DNA of 64,000 bases from NCBI GenBank assembly GCA_012270485.1, contig JAAXIF010000018.1, positions 57,674 through 121,673 of the forward strand, written 5' to 3'. The translations under genes were made by a program, and so were the position numbers. The notes beneath the pieces are model-generated. The model had not been told where the DNA came from. It worked only from the letters and a program-made list of their open reading frames with translations, and ran no database searches. The stretch comes from Sphingobacteriales bacterium (lineage in GTDB: Bacteria; Bacteroidota; Bacteroidia; Chitinophagales; Chitinophagaceae). Below, piece after piece: positions 53,057 to 63,158 of the stretch (the stretch's first letter is position 1; every line of letters starts with the position of its first letter).

Positions 53057-54737
53057 CAATATATCAATTAGGACTATAAACGATTTGCTGAAAAACAACT
53101 TTTTTATACCATCCTATCAAAGAGGTTATCGTTGGACAGAACAACAAGTGACAGAATTATTGAATGACATCAATGAATTTTCTCCAAAGGAAATTGAAAA
53201 TTCAAATGAAAAAACATGGTATTGCTTACAGCCGATTGTGGTAAAGAAAAAAGATGATAATGAGTGGGACGTAATTGATGGACAACAAAGGCTCACGACA
53301 ACTTTTTTAATCTTACATCATTTAAATCAAGGCTATGTTGAAAACCGTAGAAAGAAATTATTTGGCTTAAAATACGAAACAAGAGAAAATTCAGCCGACT
53401 ATTTACAAAAAGAATTAAACGGAGAAACGATAAACGACACAAACATTGATTATTATTTTATTTCTTCTGCTTACAAAACAATTTGTGATTGGTTCAAAAA
53501 CAAAGGAGAGCAATTTGATGTAAATACATTTGAATCAAAATTCAACTTTTCTACAAAAGTTATTTGGTATGAAACTTCGGCAAAAGATGATTCTATTGAT
53601 ATTTTCACGAGGATAAATAGCGGTAAAATTCCACTAACAAATGCTGAATTGATTAAGGCTTTGTTTTTAAATAGTTCAAATTTCGCAAAAGCAGACAGCG
53701 AAAAACTACGTTTGAAACAATTAGAAATTGCTTCAGAATGGGACAGAATTGAATATGCCTTACAAGACGATTCTTTTTGGTATTTCATCAACAAAAATGA
53801 AAATACCTTGGCAACGAGAATAGAGTTTATTTTTAATTTAATGTCAGACAAGCCAAGTGATGACAAGTATTCCACTTTCCATTTCTTTAATGAAAAATTT
53901 AAAACCAAATCAGAAAAAGAAATAAACGACAATTGGCAGGAAATTAAAAAGTATTTCCAAACTCTTGAAGAGTGGTATAATGACAGAGAATTATATCACA
54001 AAATTGGTTATCTAATTGCGATTGGAACAAACATCAAAAACATTCTTAAAGAGAAAAAAGAAAAATCAAAAACGAAGTTTTCATATTGGATAGACCAAGA
54101 AATAGAATCCAAATTTAAAAATGTGAATTTGGAAGAAGTCGAATATAACGGAAAATATGTTCGTGAAATTTTATTGCTTCACAACATACAAACTATGCTC
54201 AACAACGAAAACGAAACTAATCGTTTCCCTTTTGACCGTTACAAAAAAGAATCTTGGGACGTTGAACACATTCACGCTATCGCAACAGAAGTTAATGTGA
54301 AAATAGAAAATCAAATTGACTGGCTAAAAAACAACTTCATTAAAACAGACAATCATCACAACGAGGAGTTAAATAATCGAATTGAATTCATAAAATCAGG
54401 CAACACAATTGATGAAAATGAATTTGAAGACATTGTTGACTATGTATTGGGCGAAGAAGATAATAGCTTACGAAACCTGTGTTTATTAGATAGTGGAACT
54501 AATCGTTCTTACAAAAACGATTCTTTCAAAGAAAAAAGAAAGAAAATAATTGAAAGAGAAATTGAAGGAACTTTTATTCCCATTTGCACAAAAAATGTTT
54601 TTATGAAATATTATACAGCAAACGTGAAAGACATTGAAGTTTGGAATGAAAACGATAGAACTTCATATTTTGAAAAAATACAAAAAGTAATAAATCAGTA
54701 TTTACCTCAAATGACATTGGCAGAAAATGAGCAATAA
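53040..54737 (+). CDS. DUF262 + HNH (DUF1524) protein, GmrSD-like
   Basis: 565 residues. The ParB-like NTPase N-terminus has FFIPSYQRGYRWTEQQV and WDVIDGQQRLTTTFLIL. The GIP-type inner motif is IDIFTRINSGKIPLTNAE, as in GmrS-like DUF262 domains. The C-terminus (from about 410) has the HNH-type DUF1524 pattern: KESWDVEHIHAIA and LRNLCLLDSGTNRSYKNDSF with EKRKK. GmrSD proteins are type IV restriction enzymes that use NTP to cleave modified DNA. It overlaps the next gene by 11 bases (54727-54737). Its role against phage is inferred from the family. Confidence 0.88.
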   Translation: MNMEHNNISIRTINDLLKNNFFIPSYQRGYRWTEQQVTELLNDINEFSPKEIENSNEKTWYCLQPIVVKKKDDNEWDVIDGQQRLTTTFLILHHLNQGYVENRRKKLFGLKYETRENSADYLQKELNGETINDTNIDYYFISSAYKTICDWFKNKGEQFDVNTFESKFNFSTKVIWYETSAKDDSIDIFTRINSGKIPLTNAELIKALFLNSSNFAKADSEKLRLKQLEIASEWDRIEYALQDDSFWYFINKNENTLATRIEFIFNLMSDKPSDDKYSTFHFFNEKFKTKSEKEINDNWQEIKKYFQTLEEWYNDRELYHKIGYLIAIGTNIKNILKEKKEKSKTKFSYWIDQEIESKFKNVNLEEVEYNGKYVREILLLHNIQTMLNNENETNRFPFDRYKKESWDVEHIHAIATEVNVKIENQIDWLKNNFIKTDNHHNEELNNRIEFIKSGNTIDENEFEDIVDYVLGEEDNSLRNLCLLDSGTNRSYKNDSFKEKRKKIIEREIEGTFIPICTKNVFMKYYTANVKDIEVWNENDRTSYFEKIQKVINQYLPQMTLAENEQ

Positions 54738-56922
54738 TCCGACATCAAAAAAAATAAATTTTCTGCAATTGGTTTCTAACGAAGAAGCTATATATGAAAA
54801 TGAAACTTGGCAACCGCTGAGTAAAATTGAAATTCCAATTATACAACGAGATTACGCTCAGGGTAGAGAAGGAAAAGAAGAACTAAGAGAAAACTTCTTA
54901 AAGTTTTTACTTGAAGCAGTTAATGGAACACCAAAGGAATTGGATTTTGTTTATGGTAGCGTAAGAAATAAAATTTTACAACCGCTTGACGGACAACAAA
55001 GATTAACAACATTGTTTTTGTTGCATTGGTTTGTTGCAGTTAAAGAAAACAAGTTAAATGATGAATTAAAATTTCTATTGACAAAATTCACTTACGAAAC
55101 ACGAACAAGTTCACGAGAATTTTGTATTGACTTAATCAACAAAGGAATTATTTACAATCCCGAACAAAATATTTCTACACTTATCATTGATAGCTCTTGG
55201 TTTTTTCTTTCGTGGAAAAGAGACCAGACCATAAAATCAATGTTGACAATGTTAGATGACATTCAGCAAACATTTCAAAATGAAACGGAAGTTTGGGACA
55301 AACTAAACAAAATTAGTTTTCACTACATAGAACTGCAAAACTTCGGACTTTCAGATGATTTGTATATCAAAATGAATGCAAGAGGTAAAGCACTTACTGA
55401 TTTTGAAAATTTTAAAGCCAAGTTTGAACAACATATAAACAAAGAGGGTTGGGAAAGCAATGCAGAAGCAACCGAAACATTTTCACATCAAATTGATACA
55501 CTTTGGACAGATTTGTTTTGGAATTATCGTGATAATACCGAAAATGTTTTTGACGAACAGCTTTTGAATTTTTTCAGAACAATGGCTGTAATAAATTACA
55601 CACTAAAAGCCCCAAAAGACGATAAATTCAGACGCATAATTGATTTATTGAGAGGTGGTCAAAAAGTTTCATTCAATCAATATTTGGACTTAGGCTGTTT
55701 TGATGAGGATTATTTTACAACGTTGAAATTCGTTTTAAATAAAATATCTGATAAAAGCGGATTGAAGACATTTCTTTCTGACACGACTTATGCAGATGAA
55801 AAAGACATTTTCAACGGTGCAATTAAAAACAATTTAGGCTATGCCGAACTATTGAAATTATTTGCTTTATACCAATATTTATCTTGTGAAAATGATATTG
55901 ATAAAGTGAATCTGCAAAATTGGTTGAGAATAGTCCGAAATTTTGTTGAAGCACATAGATTGTATTATGACAATGCAAATACATTTGCAGATTCACTATT
56001 GTTTTTATCAAAGATCATTCCGGTTAGAAATAACATAGTTGAATATTTTAAAGATTCCGTAAATCCAGAAGATAAAGGCTTTCCAAAATTCATAATTGAA
56101 GAAGAAAAGACAAAAGCGAATCTTATTTTACAAAATGATGATTGGAGAAACGCAATTATTGAAATTGAAAATCACGGTTATTTCAACGGACAAATCGGCT
56201 TTATTTTAGATTGGTGTAAAGACGAAAACGGAATATACAATATTGATAAATTCAAAGAATACGCAGAAAAAGCAAAAGCCGTATTTAGTAATGACGGATT
56301 GAAAAACTTTGACAATTATCTTTTTGAAAGAGCCTTGTTGGCAACAGGAGATTATTTGTTGAGTATTGGTAGAAATTATAGTTTTTTAATCAGCAAAGGA
56401 CGTAATGAACGTGATATTAGTTGGAAAAGGTTATTAAGAGATGATAACAATCAACGCAAAGTTTTAAAATCATTATTTGATAATATCAATCCAACGACTT
56501 TGTTTCAAGATTTAGAAAAAATCATTGTAGATTTTTCAGACAAAAATGATTGGCGTTATTACTTCGTTAAACAGTTTGAAATGATTGACAATTGCGGAAG
56601 TCAAAAACTTGCACGCTTTAATGACAACAATGAATTTGATATTCTTTTATTAGGTTCAACCATGACAAGCGGTTTTCATAAGGAGTATTATTCTTATTCT
56701 CTTTTCGTGGAATTGAAAGAAAAACTTTCGTTAGACGAGAGCTCATACAAAGACCAAAAATCGGTTGATTATTGGAAATACTTTGAATTAAACGGACAGC
56801 AAGTCGCATTTGATTGCAAAACAGGAAAATACATTTGGACACAAAACAACGATTGGGACAATCCACAAGAATATGACGATAGAGAAATAGTAATATTTGA
56901 ACTAACTGGAGAAAGCTACTAA
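54727..56922 (+). CDS. Second DUF262 protein, no HNH domain seen
   Basis: 731 residues. N-terminal DUF262: EIPIIQRDYAQGREGKEELR, LDFVYGSVRNKILQPLDGQQ and RLTTLFLLHWFVAV, then YIKMNARGKALTDFENFKAK. The rest, about 450 residues, is helical with a C-terminal (DKNDWRYYFVKQFEMIDNCG) region of unknown fold; no HNH or nuclease motif could be found by eye. Large DUF262 proteins act as partner subunits in two-protein systems. It overlaps the HNH-bearing partner by 11 bases and the WYL gene by 1 base (TAATG). Confidence 0.82.
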   Translation: MSNNPTSKKINFLQLVSNEEAIYENETWQPLSKIEIPIIQRDYAQGREGKEELRENFLKFLLEAVNGTPKELDFVYGSVRNKILQPLDGQQRLTTLFLLHWFVAVKENKLNDELKFLLTKFTYETRTSSREFCIDLINKGIIYNPEQNISTLIIDSSWFFLSWKRDQTIKSMLTMLDDIQQTFQNETEVWDKLNKISFHYIELQNFGLSDDLYIKMNARGKALTDFENFKAKFEQHINKEGWESNAEATETFSHQIDTLWTDLFWNYRDNTENVFDEQLLNFFRTMAVINYTLKAPKDDKFRRIIDLLRGGQKVSFNQYLDLGCFDEDYFTTLKFVLNKISDKSGLKTFLSDTTYADEKDIFNGAIKNNLGYAELLKLFALYQYLSCENDIDKVNLQNWLRIVRNFVEAHRLYYDNANTFADSLLFLSKIIPVRNNIVEYFKDSVNPEDKGFPKFIIEEEKTKANLILQNDDWRNAIIEIENHGYFNGQIGFILDWCKDENGIYNIDKFKEYAEKAKAVFSNDGLKNFDNYLFERALLATGDYLLSIGRNYSFLISKGRNERDISWKRLLRDDNNQRKVLKSLFDNINPTTLFQDLEKIIVDFSDKNDWRYYFVKQFEMIDNCGSQKLARFNDNNEFDILLLGSTMTSGFHKEYYSYSLFVELKEKLSLDESSYKDQKSVDYWKYFELNGQQVAFDCKTGKYIWTQNNDWDNPQEYDDREIVIFELTGESY

Positions 56923-57839
56923 TGTCAAAACGAGGCTACATATCAAGATACCTGCTTATTCTCAAAAAGTTGAAAGTAAAACCTTATTCAACTTATGAGG
57001 AATTACAAGCCTATATTGAAAATCAGTTTGACTATCTGCAAATGCAAGACGATAATTTGCAAATAGGTTTTTCAAAACGAACCTTGCAACGTGATATAAA
57101 GGAAATCAGAAACGTATTTGGAATTGACATTGAGTATTCAAAATCTCAAAAGGGCTATTTCATCAGCCAAAATGAAAATGAAAACATGAATTTTCAAAGA
57201 ATGATGGAGGCATTTGATATGTTTAATTCTCTAAACCTTGCACAAGACTTAACACCTTTTATTCATTTGGAAAAACGCAGACCGCAAGGAACAGAGAATT
57301 TATATGGTTTGCTTCATGCCATTAAAAACAGACTTCAAATCAAGTTCAATTATCAGAAATTTTGGGAAGAAGAATTAAGCCAGCGTTTTGTAGAGCCTTA
57401 TGCCTTAAAGGAGTTTAAGAACCGTTGGTATATCATGGCAAAAGATAGTAAGGACAACAACATAAAGAGTTTTGCACTTGACCGTTTGACAAACCTTGAA
57501 ATAACAAATCAAACATACCAGTATCCCGATAATTACAGCATTGAGCAAAGTTACCGCTACTGCTTTGGTATTATTAGCCCAAATGACGAAGAGCCGCAAG
57601 ACATCATTCTATCATTTGACCCATTTCAAGGTAAGTATATCAAGACACTTCCATTACACAACACTCAACAAGTATTGGTGGACAATGACGAAGAAATGAA
57701 AATTAAACTTAAACTTTGCCTGACACATGACCTTGTAATGGAACTACTTTCTTTCGGTGACAACATGAAAGTTATTGAACCTAAATCGTTGGCTGACCAA
57801 ATTAAACAAGCGCATGAAAAAGCGTATAGACAATATTAA
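56922..57839 (+). CDS. WYL-domain transcriptional regulator
   Basis: 305 residues. N-terminal helix-turn-helix-like part (YLLILKKLKVKPYSTYEELQ, SKRTLQRDIKEIRNVFGI). A WYL domain follows from about residue 130: IKFNYQKFWEEELSQRFVEP, YALKEFKNRWYIMAKDSKD and FALDRLTNLEITNQTYQ, ending with a WCX-type C-terminus. WYL regulators often control phage-defence operons such as BREX and DUF262 systems. It is the last gene of the operon, 1-base overlap with the DUF262 gene; the S2 element begins 13 bases past its stop. Confidence 0.88.
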   Translation: MSKRGYISRYLLILKKLKVKPYSTYEELQAYIENQFDYLQMQDDNLQIGFSKRTLQRDIKEIRNVFGIDIEYSKSQKGYFISQNENENMNFQRMMEAFDMFNSLNLAQDLTPFIHLEKRRPQGTENLYGLLHAIKNRLQIKFNYQKFWEEELSQRFVEPYALKEFKNRWYIMAKDSKDNNIKSFALDRLTNLEITNQTYQYPDNYSIEQSYRYCFGIISPNDEEPQDIILSFDPFQGKYIKTLPLHNTQQVLVDNDEEMKIKLKLCLTHDLVMELLSFGDNMKVIEPKSLADQIKQAHEKAYRQY

Positions 57840-57851
57840 AAGCCATCGCAC

Positions 57852-57920
57852 AGGTGTAAGCACATTTGCAAGCCACGCAAGCCCAAGCACAGTCCAAAGC
57901 TTGCAAAAGAGCTTCCACCT
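57852..57920 (+). repeat. ACAT/AAGA structured element, copy 2
   Basis: Outer stem AGGTGTAAGC / GCTTCCACCT (9 of 10), ACAT (57862-57865) opposite AAGA (57907-57910), inner stem TTGCAAGC / GCTTGCAA (8 of 8), 25-base loop with CACGCAAGCCCAAGCACAG. It is near the right end of cassette 2, just behind the WYL gene. Confidence 0.82.
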
Positions 57921-58068
57921 TTCCAACGCGGACAAAATTGAATTTAAAAAAATCTCCTCCCCTTCTAAAAATAAAAAATACGCAACCGCACAGACCAACA
58001 CGACAAAGACAATGACGGTGAAACGCAACAACGACAATGGTTTGCAAGGACGGACGACAAGAACCACT

Positions 58069-58203
58069 GGCTATAACAGCGGTTTTGCAAAAAAGCGGGT
58101 TCAGTGGTTAATTGAACATTCTACCTCGCATCAACTTTTGTGGTATGTTGACAGTTTTGAGCTCCGAAATCCGCTTCTTCGCAAAGCCGCAAAACGTTGT
58201 ACG
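58069..58203 (+). repeat. attC-like recombination site 2 (end of cassette 2)
   Basis: Left arm GGCTATAAC-A-GCGGTTTTGC (58069-58088), right arm GCAAAGCCGC-AAAAC-GTTGTACG. Stem GCGGTTTTGC / GCAAAGCCGC is 9 of 10, with the single wobble at the same place as in site 1. A second stem AGCGG / CCGCT lies inside. Left and right outer arms do not match each other; the right belongs to cassette 3. The central block GTTAATTGAACATTCTACCT differs from sites 1 and 3. Crossover G58196^T. Confidence 0.9.
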
Positions 58204-58276
58204 TCACCCTAACGAACTTCCTGCTAACATTCATCATTCCGACAAATACAAAAATCAGCCGACCCGACCCTACGCT

Positions 58277-58341
58277 ATTTTTAGCACATGGCAAGGCACA
58301 CAAACCCCGACACAAAGCCAACCTTGCCAAGAGCTAATAAT
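58277..58341 (+). repeat. ACAT/AAGA structured element, copy 3
   Basis: Outer stem ATTTTTAGC / GCTAATAAT (8 of 9), ACAT (58286-58289) opposite AAGA (58329-58332), inner stem GGCAAGG / CCTTGCC (7 of 7), 25-base loop with CACACAAACCCCGACACAAA. Near the left end of cassette 3. Confidence 0.82.
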
Positions 58342-58554
58342 GCCAAGGCCCCATGCCCACCCACCACCCAGCGGACTGAATTCTTATCGGCATCTCCTTA
58401 AATATGAAAAAATTACTACCATCAGCAACCCACAATATTTTACAACATCCTCCCATTGCGACTTTCCAATGTTTTCAACATAAAGTGTATAACAACTTGC
58501 CCCAATTTTAAATTTAGGTTATTATTTTACACCACATTTTGGTTGACAATTCGC

Positions 58555-58712
58555 CACAAGCGGATTTCATTAAAAGGGAATCAAGTTTAAGTCTTGAACT
58601 ATCCCCGTAGCTGTAAGCTCCACCAAAGTTGTTTAATCCCCATGCCACTGTCATTTTGGACGGGAAGGCTTTAAACAATGGAGCAAGTCAGAAGACCTGC
58701 CAGAATCAAACA
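58555..58712 (+). promoter_or_regulatory. Cobalamin (AdoCbl) riboswitch upstream of nrdBA
   Basis: Class of B12 aptamer recognised from its conserved cores: AAAAGGGAATCAAG (58572-58585), ATCCCCGTAGCTGTAAGC, ATGCCACTG, GGGAAGGC and AGTCAGAAGACCTGCC. Downstream GCTTTCGGGTGAAAGGC (58725-58741) forms a hairpin that could block expression when B12 is bound. The first gene, nrdB, starts at 58836. Such elements normally repress B12 synthesis or transport; before a class I ribonucleotide reductase the logic is repression of the B12-independent enzyme while B12 lasts, as known in Streptomyces. Confidence 0.88.
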
Positions 58713-58835
58713 TTTAGTAACAACGCTTTCGGGTGAAAGGCATGGTACTGACAGTCTTCGCTGCTTCATGCGGCTCATTCTTTCAGCACTATATTTTTCT
58801 CCTGTAGCTAAAAATTTTTGAAACAAATATTGATT

Positions 58836-59807
58836 ATGGTACATACAGAAGAAATACTTTTAAAAGAAAATAAAGACCGCTTTGTTATCCTGCCAATTAA
58901 TTACCCAAAAATTTGGGAACAATACAAAAGACATGAAGCCAGCTTTTGGACAGCCGAAGAAATTGATTTAAGTGGCGACTTAAAAGATTGGGCTGCACTA
59001 AATGATGGAGAACGCCATTTTATCTCTCATGTGTTAGCCTTTTTTGCTGCAAGTGATGGCATCGTAAATGAAAATCTTGCGGTAAACTTTATGAGTGAAG
59101 TGCAATTACCCGAAGCCAGATGCTTTTATGGTTTTCAGATAATGATGGAAAATATACACAGCGAAACCTACGCTTTGCTTATTGACACTTACATCAAAGA
59201 CCCACAAGAAAAACATAAACTATTTCATGCTATTGACACTGTACCAGCAGTAAAGAAAAAAGCAGAATGGGCTTTGCGTTGGATTGACAATGGAAATTTT
59301 GCTGAACGCCTTGTTGCATTTGCAGCAGTAGAAGGAATATTTTTTAGCGGCAGTTTCTGTTCTATTTTCTGGATGAAAAAAAGAGGCTTAATGCCGGGGC
59401 TTACGTTCAGTAATGAATTAATAAGCCGTGATGAAGGTTTACATTGTGAGTTTGCTTGTCTACTTTATAGTATGCTGCAAAACAAATTGTCAGAAAAAAA
59501 AGTCCAGGATATTATTGCCGATGCTGTAACAATAGAAAAGGAATTTATTACTGAAGCATTACCTGTTGATTTAATTGGTATGAACGCTAAATTGATGCAA
59601 CAATACATTGAGTTTGTTGCAGACCGTTGGCTAAGTGAATTAGGTTGTACAAAAATTTACAACGCCACCAATCCATTTGACTTTATGGAAATGATTTCAT
59701 TGCAAGGCAAAACAAACTTTTTTGAAAAAAGAGTTGGCGATTATCAAAAAGCTGGAGTAATGGGTAATAAAGAAACTCAAGTATTTTCAACTGAAGAAGA
59801 TTTTTGA
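58836..59807 (+). CDS. nrdB: Class I ribonucleotide reductase small subunit
   Basis: 323 residues from ATG 58836 ([14 protein letters not shown]); the TTG six codons upstream is less likely. Radical-generating beta subunit. Iron ligands and the radical Tyr are in [20 protein letters not shown] (ExxH and the Tyr after SET). Further ligands are in [20 protein letters not shown] and [13 protein letters not shown] (ExxxH region). The C-terminus ([12 protein letters not shown]) should bind the alpha subunit. Eukaryotic-like class Ia type. It is 25 bases ahead of nrdA; both are behind the riboswitch. Confidence 0.96.
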   Translation: MVHTEEILLKENKDRFVILPINYPKIWEQYKRHEASFWTAEEIDLSGDLKDWAALNDGERHFISHVLAFFAASDGIVNENLAVNFMSEVQLPEARCFYGFQIMMENIHSETYALLIDTYIKDPQEKHKLFHAIDTVPAVKKKAEWALRWIDNGNFAERLVAFAAVEGIFFSGSFCSIFWMKKRGLMPGLTFSNELISRDEGLHCEFACLLYSMLQNKLSEKKVQDIIADAVTIEKEFITEALPVDLIGMNAKLMQQYIEFVADRWLSELGCTKIYNATNPFDFMEMISLQGKTNFFEKRVGDYQKAGVMGNKETQVFSTEEDF

Positions 59808-59832
59808 ACAACATTAAATATATACTACACCC

Positions 59833-62232
59833 ATGTTTGTAATAAAAAGAAACGGTAAGCAGGAATCTGTAAAATTTGACAAAGTAACCGCAAGAATTGA
59901 AAAATTAAGTTACAGTTTAAGCCCAATGGTGAATGTAATTGATGTTGCAAAGAAAACCATTGAAGGTATTTATGCAGGCGTGCCGACAACAGAGCTGGAC
60001 AACCTTGCAGCAGAAACAGCAGCATCGCTTACTATCACACATCCCGACTATGCAATACTTGCGTCAAGAATTGCAGTAAGCAACCTGCATAAGAATACCA
60101 TTAAAAGTTTTTCTGCAACAATGCAAAGGCTTTATAATTATACAGATGCTGCAACAGGAAAAAAATTACCACTAATAGCAGATGATGTGATGCAGATAAT
60201 TGAAGAACATGCAGAGTTACTGGACAGCACCATTATTTACGACAGAGATTTTGGTTTTGACTATTTTGGTTTTAAAACTTTGGAAAAATCGTACCTGCTA
60301 AAAGTTGATGGAAAAATTGCAGAACGTCCGCAACACATGTATATGAGAGTTGCAATAGGCATACACAAAGAAGATATTGAGAGTGCCATAAAAACATATC
60401 ACTTAATGAGTGAACGATGGATGACACATGCCACACCAACATTGTTTAATGCAGGTTCTCCTAAACCTCAAATGAGTTCATGTTTTCTTTTAACAATGAA
60501 AGAAGATAGCATTGACGGCATTTACGACACACTAAAACAAACAGCAAAAATTTCTCAAAGTGCTGGTGGTATTGGTTTAGCCATTCACAATATCAGAGCC
60601 ACAGGCAGTTATATTGGCGGCACAAATGGAACAAGCAACGGCATTATTCCAATGCTCCGTGTATTTAATGATACTGCCAGATATGTTGACCAAGGTGGCG
60701 GAAAACGCAAAGGTGCTTTTGCTATTTACTTAGAGCCATGGCATAGTGATGTATTTGAGTTTTTAGATTTAAGAAAAAATCATGGTAAAGAAGAAATGAG
60801 GGCAAGAGATTTATTTTTTGCTTTATGGATTTGCGATTTGTTTATGAAACGGGTGGAAGCAAATGGTGATTGGAGTTTGTTTTGCCCCAATGAGGCACCG
60901 GGGTTAAGTGAGTGTTGGGGTAAAGAATTTGAAACGCTTTACGTTAAATATGAAGCTGAAGGCAAAGCAAGAAAAACAGTGAAAGCACAGGATTTGTGGT
61001 TTGCGATTTTACAATCACAAATTGAAACAGGTACACCCTACATGTTATATAAAGATGCTGCAAACAGTAAAAGTAATCAGCAAAATCTAGGCACAATTAA
61101 AAGCAGTAATCTTTGTACTGAAATAATGGAATATACCAGCCCTGATGAAGTGGCAGTTTGTAATTTAGCTTCATTGGCATTACCCCGTTTTGTTATTGAT
61201 GGAAAGTTTGACCAGCAAAAACTATATGAAGTAACTTATCAAGTAACAAAAAACCTCAACAAAATAATTGACAATAATTACTACCCAATAGAAGAGGCAA
61301 GAACTTCCAATATGAAGCACCGCCCAATTGGTTTGGGTGTGCAGGGCTTAGCAGATGTATTTATTTTATTGCGTTTGCCATTCGAAAGTGAGTTGGCAAA
61401 ACTGTTAAATAAAAATATTTTTGAAACCATCTACTTTGCGGCAATGACAGCCAGTAAAGATTTGGCAAAAGAACAAGGTGCTTATGAAACCTTTGTAGAT
61501 TCGCCAGTTTCAAAAGGTATTTTTCAATTTGATATGTGGGGTGTAACACCAACTGACTGTTGGGATTGGGCTTTGCTAAAAGAAGAGGTAAAACAATACG
61601 GAGTACGTAATTCGCTTTTATTAGCGCCTATGCCTACTGCTTCTACGTCACAAATATTTGGCAACAACGAATGTTTTGAGCCGTATACAAGCAATATTTA
61701 TACAAGAAGGGTTTTAAGCGGTGAATTTATAATCGTAAATAAACATCTCTTAAAAGACTTAGTGAATTTAGGATTGTGGAATAACAGTATGAAAAATAAA
61801 ATTATTGCTGCCAATGGTTCTATCCAAAACATTGCAGAAATACCAACCGACATAAAAGAATTATACAAAACAGTTTGGGAAATAAAACAACGCAATATTA
61901 TTGATATGGCAGCTGACAGAGGGGCATACATTTGTCAATCCCAATCGTTGAATTTATTTGTTGACAACCCAAATACTTCTAAACTTACTTCTATGCACTT
62001 TTACGCATGGAAGAAAGGTTTAAAAACTGGCATGTATTATTTGCGTACACAAGCCGCCACACAAGCTGTTCAATTTACAGTAGAAAAGCAAGGTAGCAAT
62101 GAAATAAGCCCTGTAGTTCCATCAACAGAAATAGTAAATCAACAACCACAAATAAATAATGATGTGGAGCCAACGCAAACTGATGCCCCAAGTTGCAATA
62201 TGGAAGATGGTTGTATTAGTTGTGGTTCGTAA
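59833..62232 (+). CDS. nrdA: Class I ribonucleotide reductase large subunit
   Basis: 799 residues. ATP-cone N-terminus ([20 protein letters not shown]) for allosteric activity control. Active site: the first redox Cys in [23 protein letters not shown] (substrate Asn, thiyl Cys, Glu) and the second redox Cys in [35 protein letters not shown] is the conserved substrate-binding loop; C-terminal shuttle cysteines are in DGCISCGS. The chain is complete. It makes dNDPs for DNA synthesis with NrdB. It is oxygen-dependent, so the riboswitch implies that the host has another, B12-dependent enzyme elsewhere. Confidence 0.97.
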   Translation: MFVIKRNGKQESVKFDKVTARIEKLSYSLSPMVNVIDVAKKTIEGIYAGVPTTELDNLAAETAASLTITHPDYAILASRIAVSNLHKNTIKSFSATMQRLYNYTDAATGKKLPLIADDVMQIIEEHAELLDSTIIYDRDFGFDYFGFKTLEKSYLLKVDGKIAERPQHMYMRVAIGIHKEDIESAIKTYHLMSERWMTHATPTLFNAGSPKPQMSSCFLLTMKEDSIDGIYDTLKQTAKISQSAGGIGLAIHNIRATGSYIGGTNGTSNGIIPMLRVFNDTARYVDQGGGKRKGAFAIYLEPWHSDVFEFLDLRKNHGKEEMRARDLFFALWICDLFMKRVEANGDWSLFCPNEAPGLSECWGKEFETLYVKYEAEGKARKTVKAQDLWFAILQSQIETGTPYMLYKDAANSKSNQQNLGTIKSSNLCTEIMEYTSPDEVAVCNLASLALPRFVIDGKFDQQKLYEVTYQVTKNLNKIIDNNYYPIEEARTSNMKHRPIGLGVQGLADVFILLRLPFESELAKLLNKNIFETIYFAAMTASKDLAKEQGAYETFVDSPVSKGIFQFDMWGVTPTDCWDWALLKEEVKQYGVRNSLLLAPMPTASTSQIFGNNECFEPYTSNIYTRRVLSGEFIIVNKHLLKDLVNLGLWNNSMKNKIIAANGSIQNIAEIPTDIKELYKTVWEIKQRNIIDMAADRGAYICQSQSLNLFVDNPNTSKLTSMHFYAWKKGLKTGMYYLRTQAATQAVQFTVEKQGSNEISPVVPSTEIVNQQPQINNDVEPTQTDAPSCNMEDGCISCGS

Positions 62233-62241
62233 AATAAGCAA

Positions 62242-62685
62242 GTGAAAATAAGAAATCTCATAGTTGCTTTTTGGCTATTGGTATCGGCTTGTCATACGAC
62301 TGCCAAAATTAGCCAGCAAACATTAAAGCAGATGCCATCTGCCTTACTTGGAAACTTTAAAGATGATTACGGAAGCAGCTATATTATTACAAACAAAGAA
62401 TGGGTGCAAGGTAAAAGCATAAAGTATCACTTGTTACAGTACAACAAGGCTGAAAATTTTTTTATTGCAAAGAATGATGAAGCTAATCCTTCGGACGGTG
62501 GGCTGTACACAAGGATAGACATAATGTATTTTGAAAACATGAAACCCTGGCATTGGGGTTATTGCCTTACTACATATAAAGCAAGTACTATGGAGGAAGC
62601 AATGAATACAGCAACGGCAGATAGGATTAACCCCCGTAAAGGATGTAATGGTTATCCATTTTCAAGGATGAAACGAACTGATTAA
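62242..62685 (+). CDS. Small lipoprotein of unknown function
   Basis: 147 residues from GTG, lipobox LLVSACHTT. The mature part contains GNFKDDYGSSYIITNKEWVQ, LLQYNKAENFFIAKND and WHWGYCLTTYKA with a second Cys. No family is recognised. It is 9 bases behind nrdA, so it is co-transcribed and possibly riboswitch-controlled. A link to dNTP metabolism is not visible. Confidence 0.65.
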   Translation: MKIRNLIVAFWLLVSACHTTAKISQQTLKQMPSALLGNFKDDYGSSYIITNKEWVQGKSIKYHLLQYNKAENFFIAKNDEANPSDGGLYTRIDIMYFENMKPWHWGYCLTTYKASTMEEAMNTATADRINPRKGCNGYPFSRMKRTD

Positions 62686-62696
62686 AACTAATAACT

Positions 62697-63158
62697 ATGG
62701 CACATCCACTTTTATGCTGGGATATATGTTTAGAAGGATTGCACAGAAGAATGCAATTAGCCAATGACTTGAGAATAATGCAAAGTATAATGAATGCAGG
62801 TAACTGGCATAAACCCCTCGTTTCTCTTGACAATACATTGGTTTGGGAAAACAAAGTGATTATTATTACGGATACGAAACTCAATATCATTCATGCTACT
62901 GAAAATATATTTGCCATGAATGGTTACAGACAGGAGGATGTAATTCACAAAAAGCCCACAATGTTTCAAGGTGCTAAAACTGAAATTATAGAAAGAGAAA
63001 AAATTAAAATAGCGGTTGATAAACAAAACCCATTTAAAAGTATCATTACAAATTATAAAAAAGACGGGAGTATTTACAAATGCCAAATTGAAGGTTATCC
63101 TGTCTTCAACAAAAAAGGGAATTTAGTAAACTTCATTGCAATTGAAAATGTTGCATAA
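62697..63158 (+). CDS. PAS-domain protein, LOV-like without the photoactive Cys
   Basis: 153 residues, cytoplasmic. After 45 residues comes a PAS domain (VIIITDTKLNIIHATENIFA, MNGYRQEDVIHKKPTMFQGA, then FKSIITNYKKDGSIYKCQIE and GYPVFNKKGNLVNFIAIE). The MNGY..EDV...PTMFQG line is built like the LOV motif NCRFLQG, but the reactive Cys position is Lys or Pro. So it is probably not a light sensor; it could bind another ligand. No output domain is attached. It is located between the lipoprotein and thioesterase genes, all on one strand. Confidence 0.75.
   Translation: MAHPLLCWDICLEGLHRRMQLANDLRIMQSIMNAGNWHKPLVSLDNTLVWENKVIIITDTKLNIIHATENIFAMNGYRQEDVIHKKPTMFQGAKTEIIEREKIKIAVDKQNPFKSIITNYKKDGSIYKCQIEGYPVFNKKGNLVNFIAIENVA

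Larger units (their letters stand above)
50725..58196 (+). mobile_element. Gene cassette 2 (7472 bp), defence-like operon
   Basis: From T50725 to G58196. The joint GTTATAGCCAATGG (50724-50737) is complementary in 13 of 14 bases to CCACTGGCTATAAC (58064-58077), the left arm of the next attC-like site, proving both ends. It is seven times a normal cassette. It carries six genes (AAA ATPase, repeat protein, DEDDh exonuclease, two DUF262 proteins, WYL regulator) plus ACAT/AAGA elements near both ends. Confidence 0.88.

Noticed and set aside
57775..58483. Open frames of about 70-145 codons across the attC-like site 2 and the third ACAT/AAGA element.
   Set aside because: They cross recombination site arms and structured repeats, have no family-like text, and overlap in several frames; the structure explains the sequence better.
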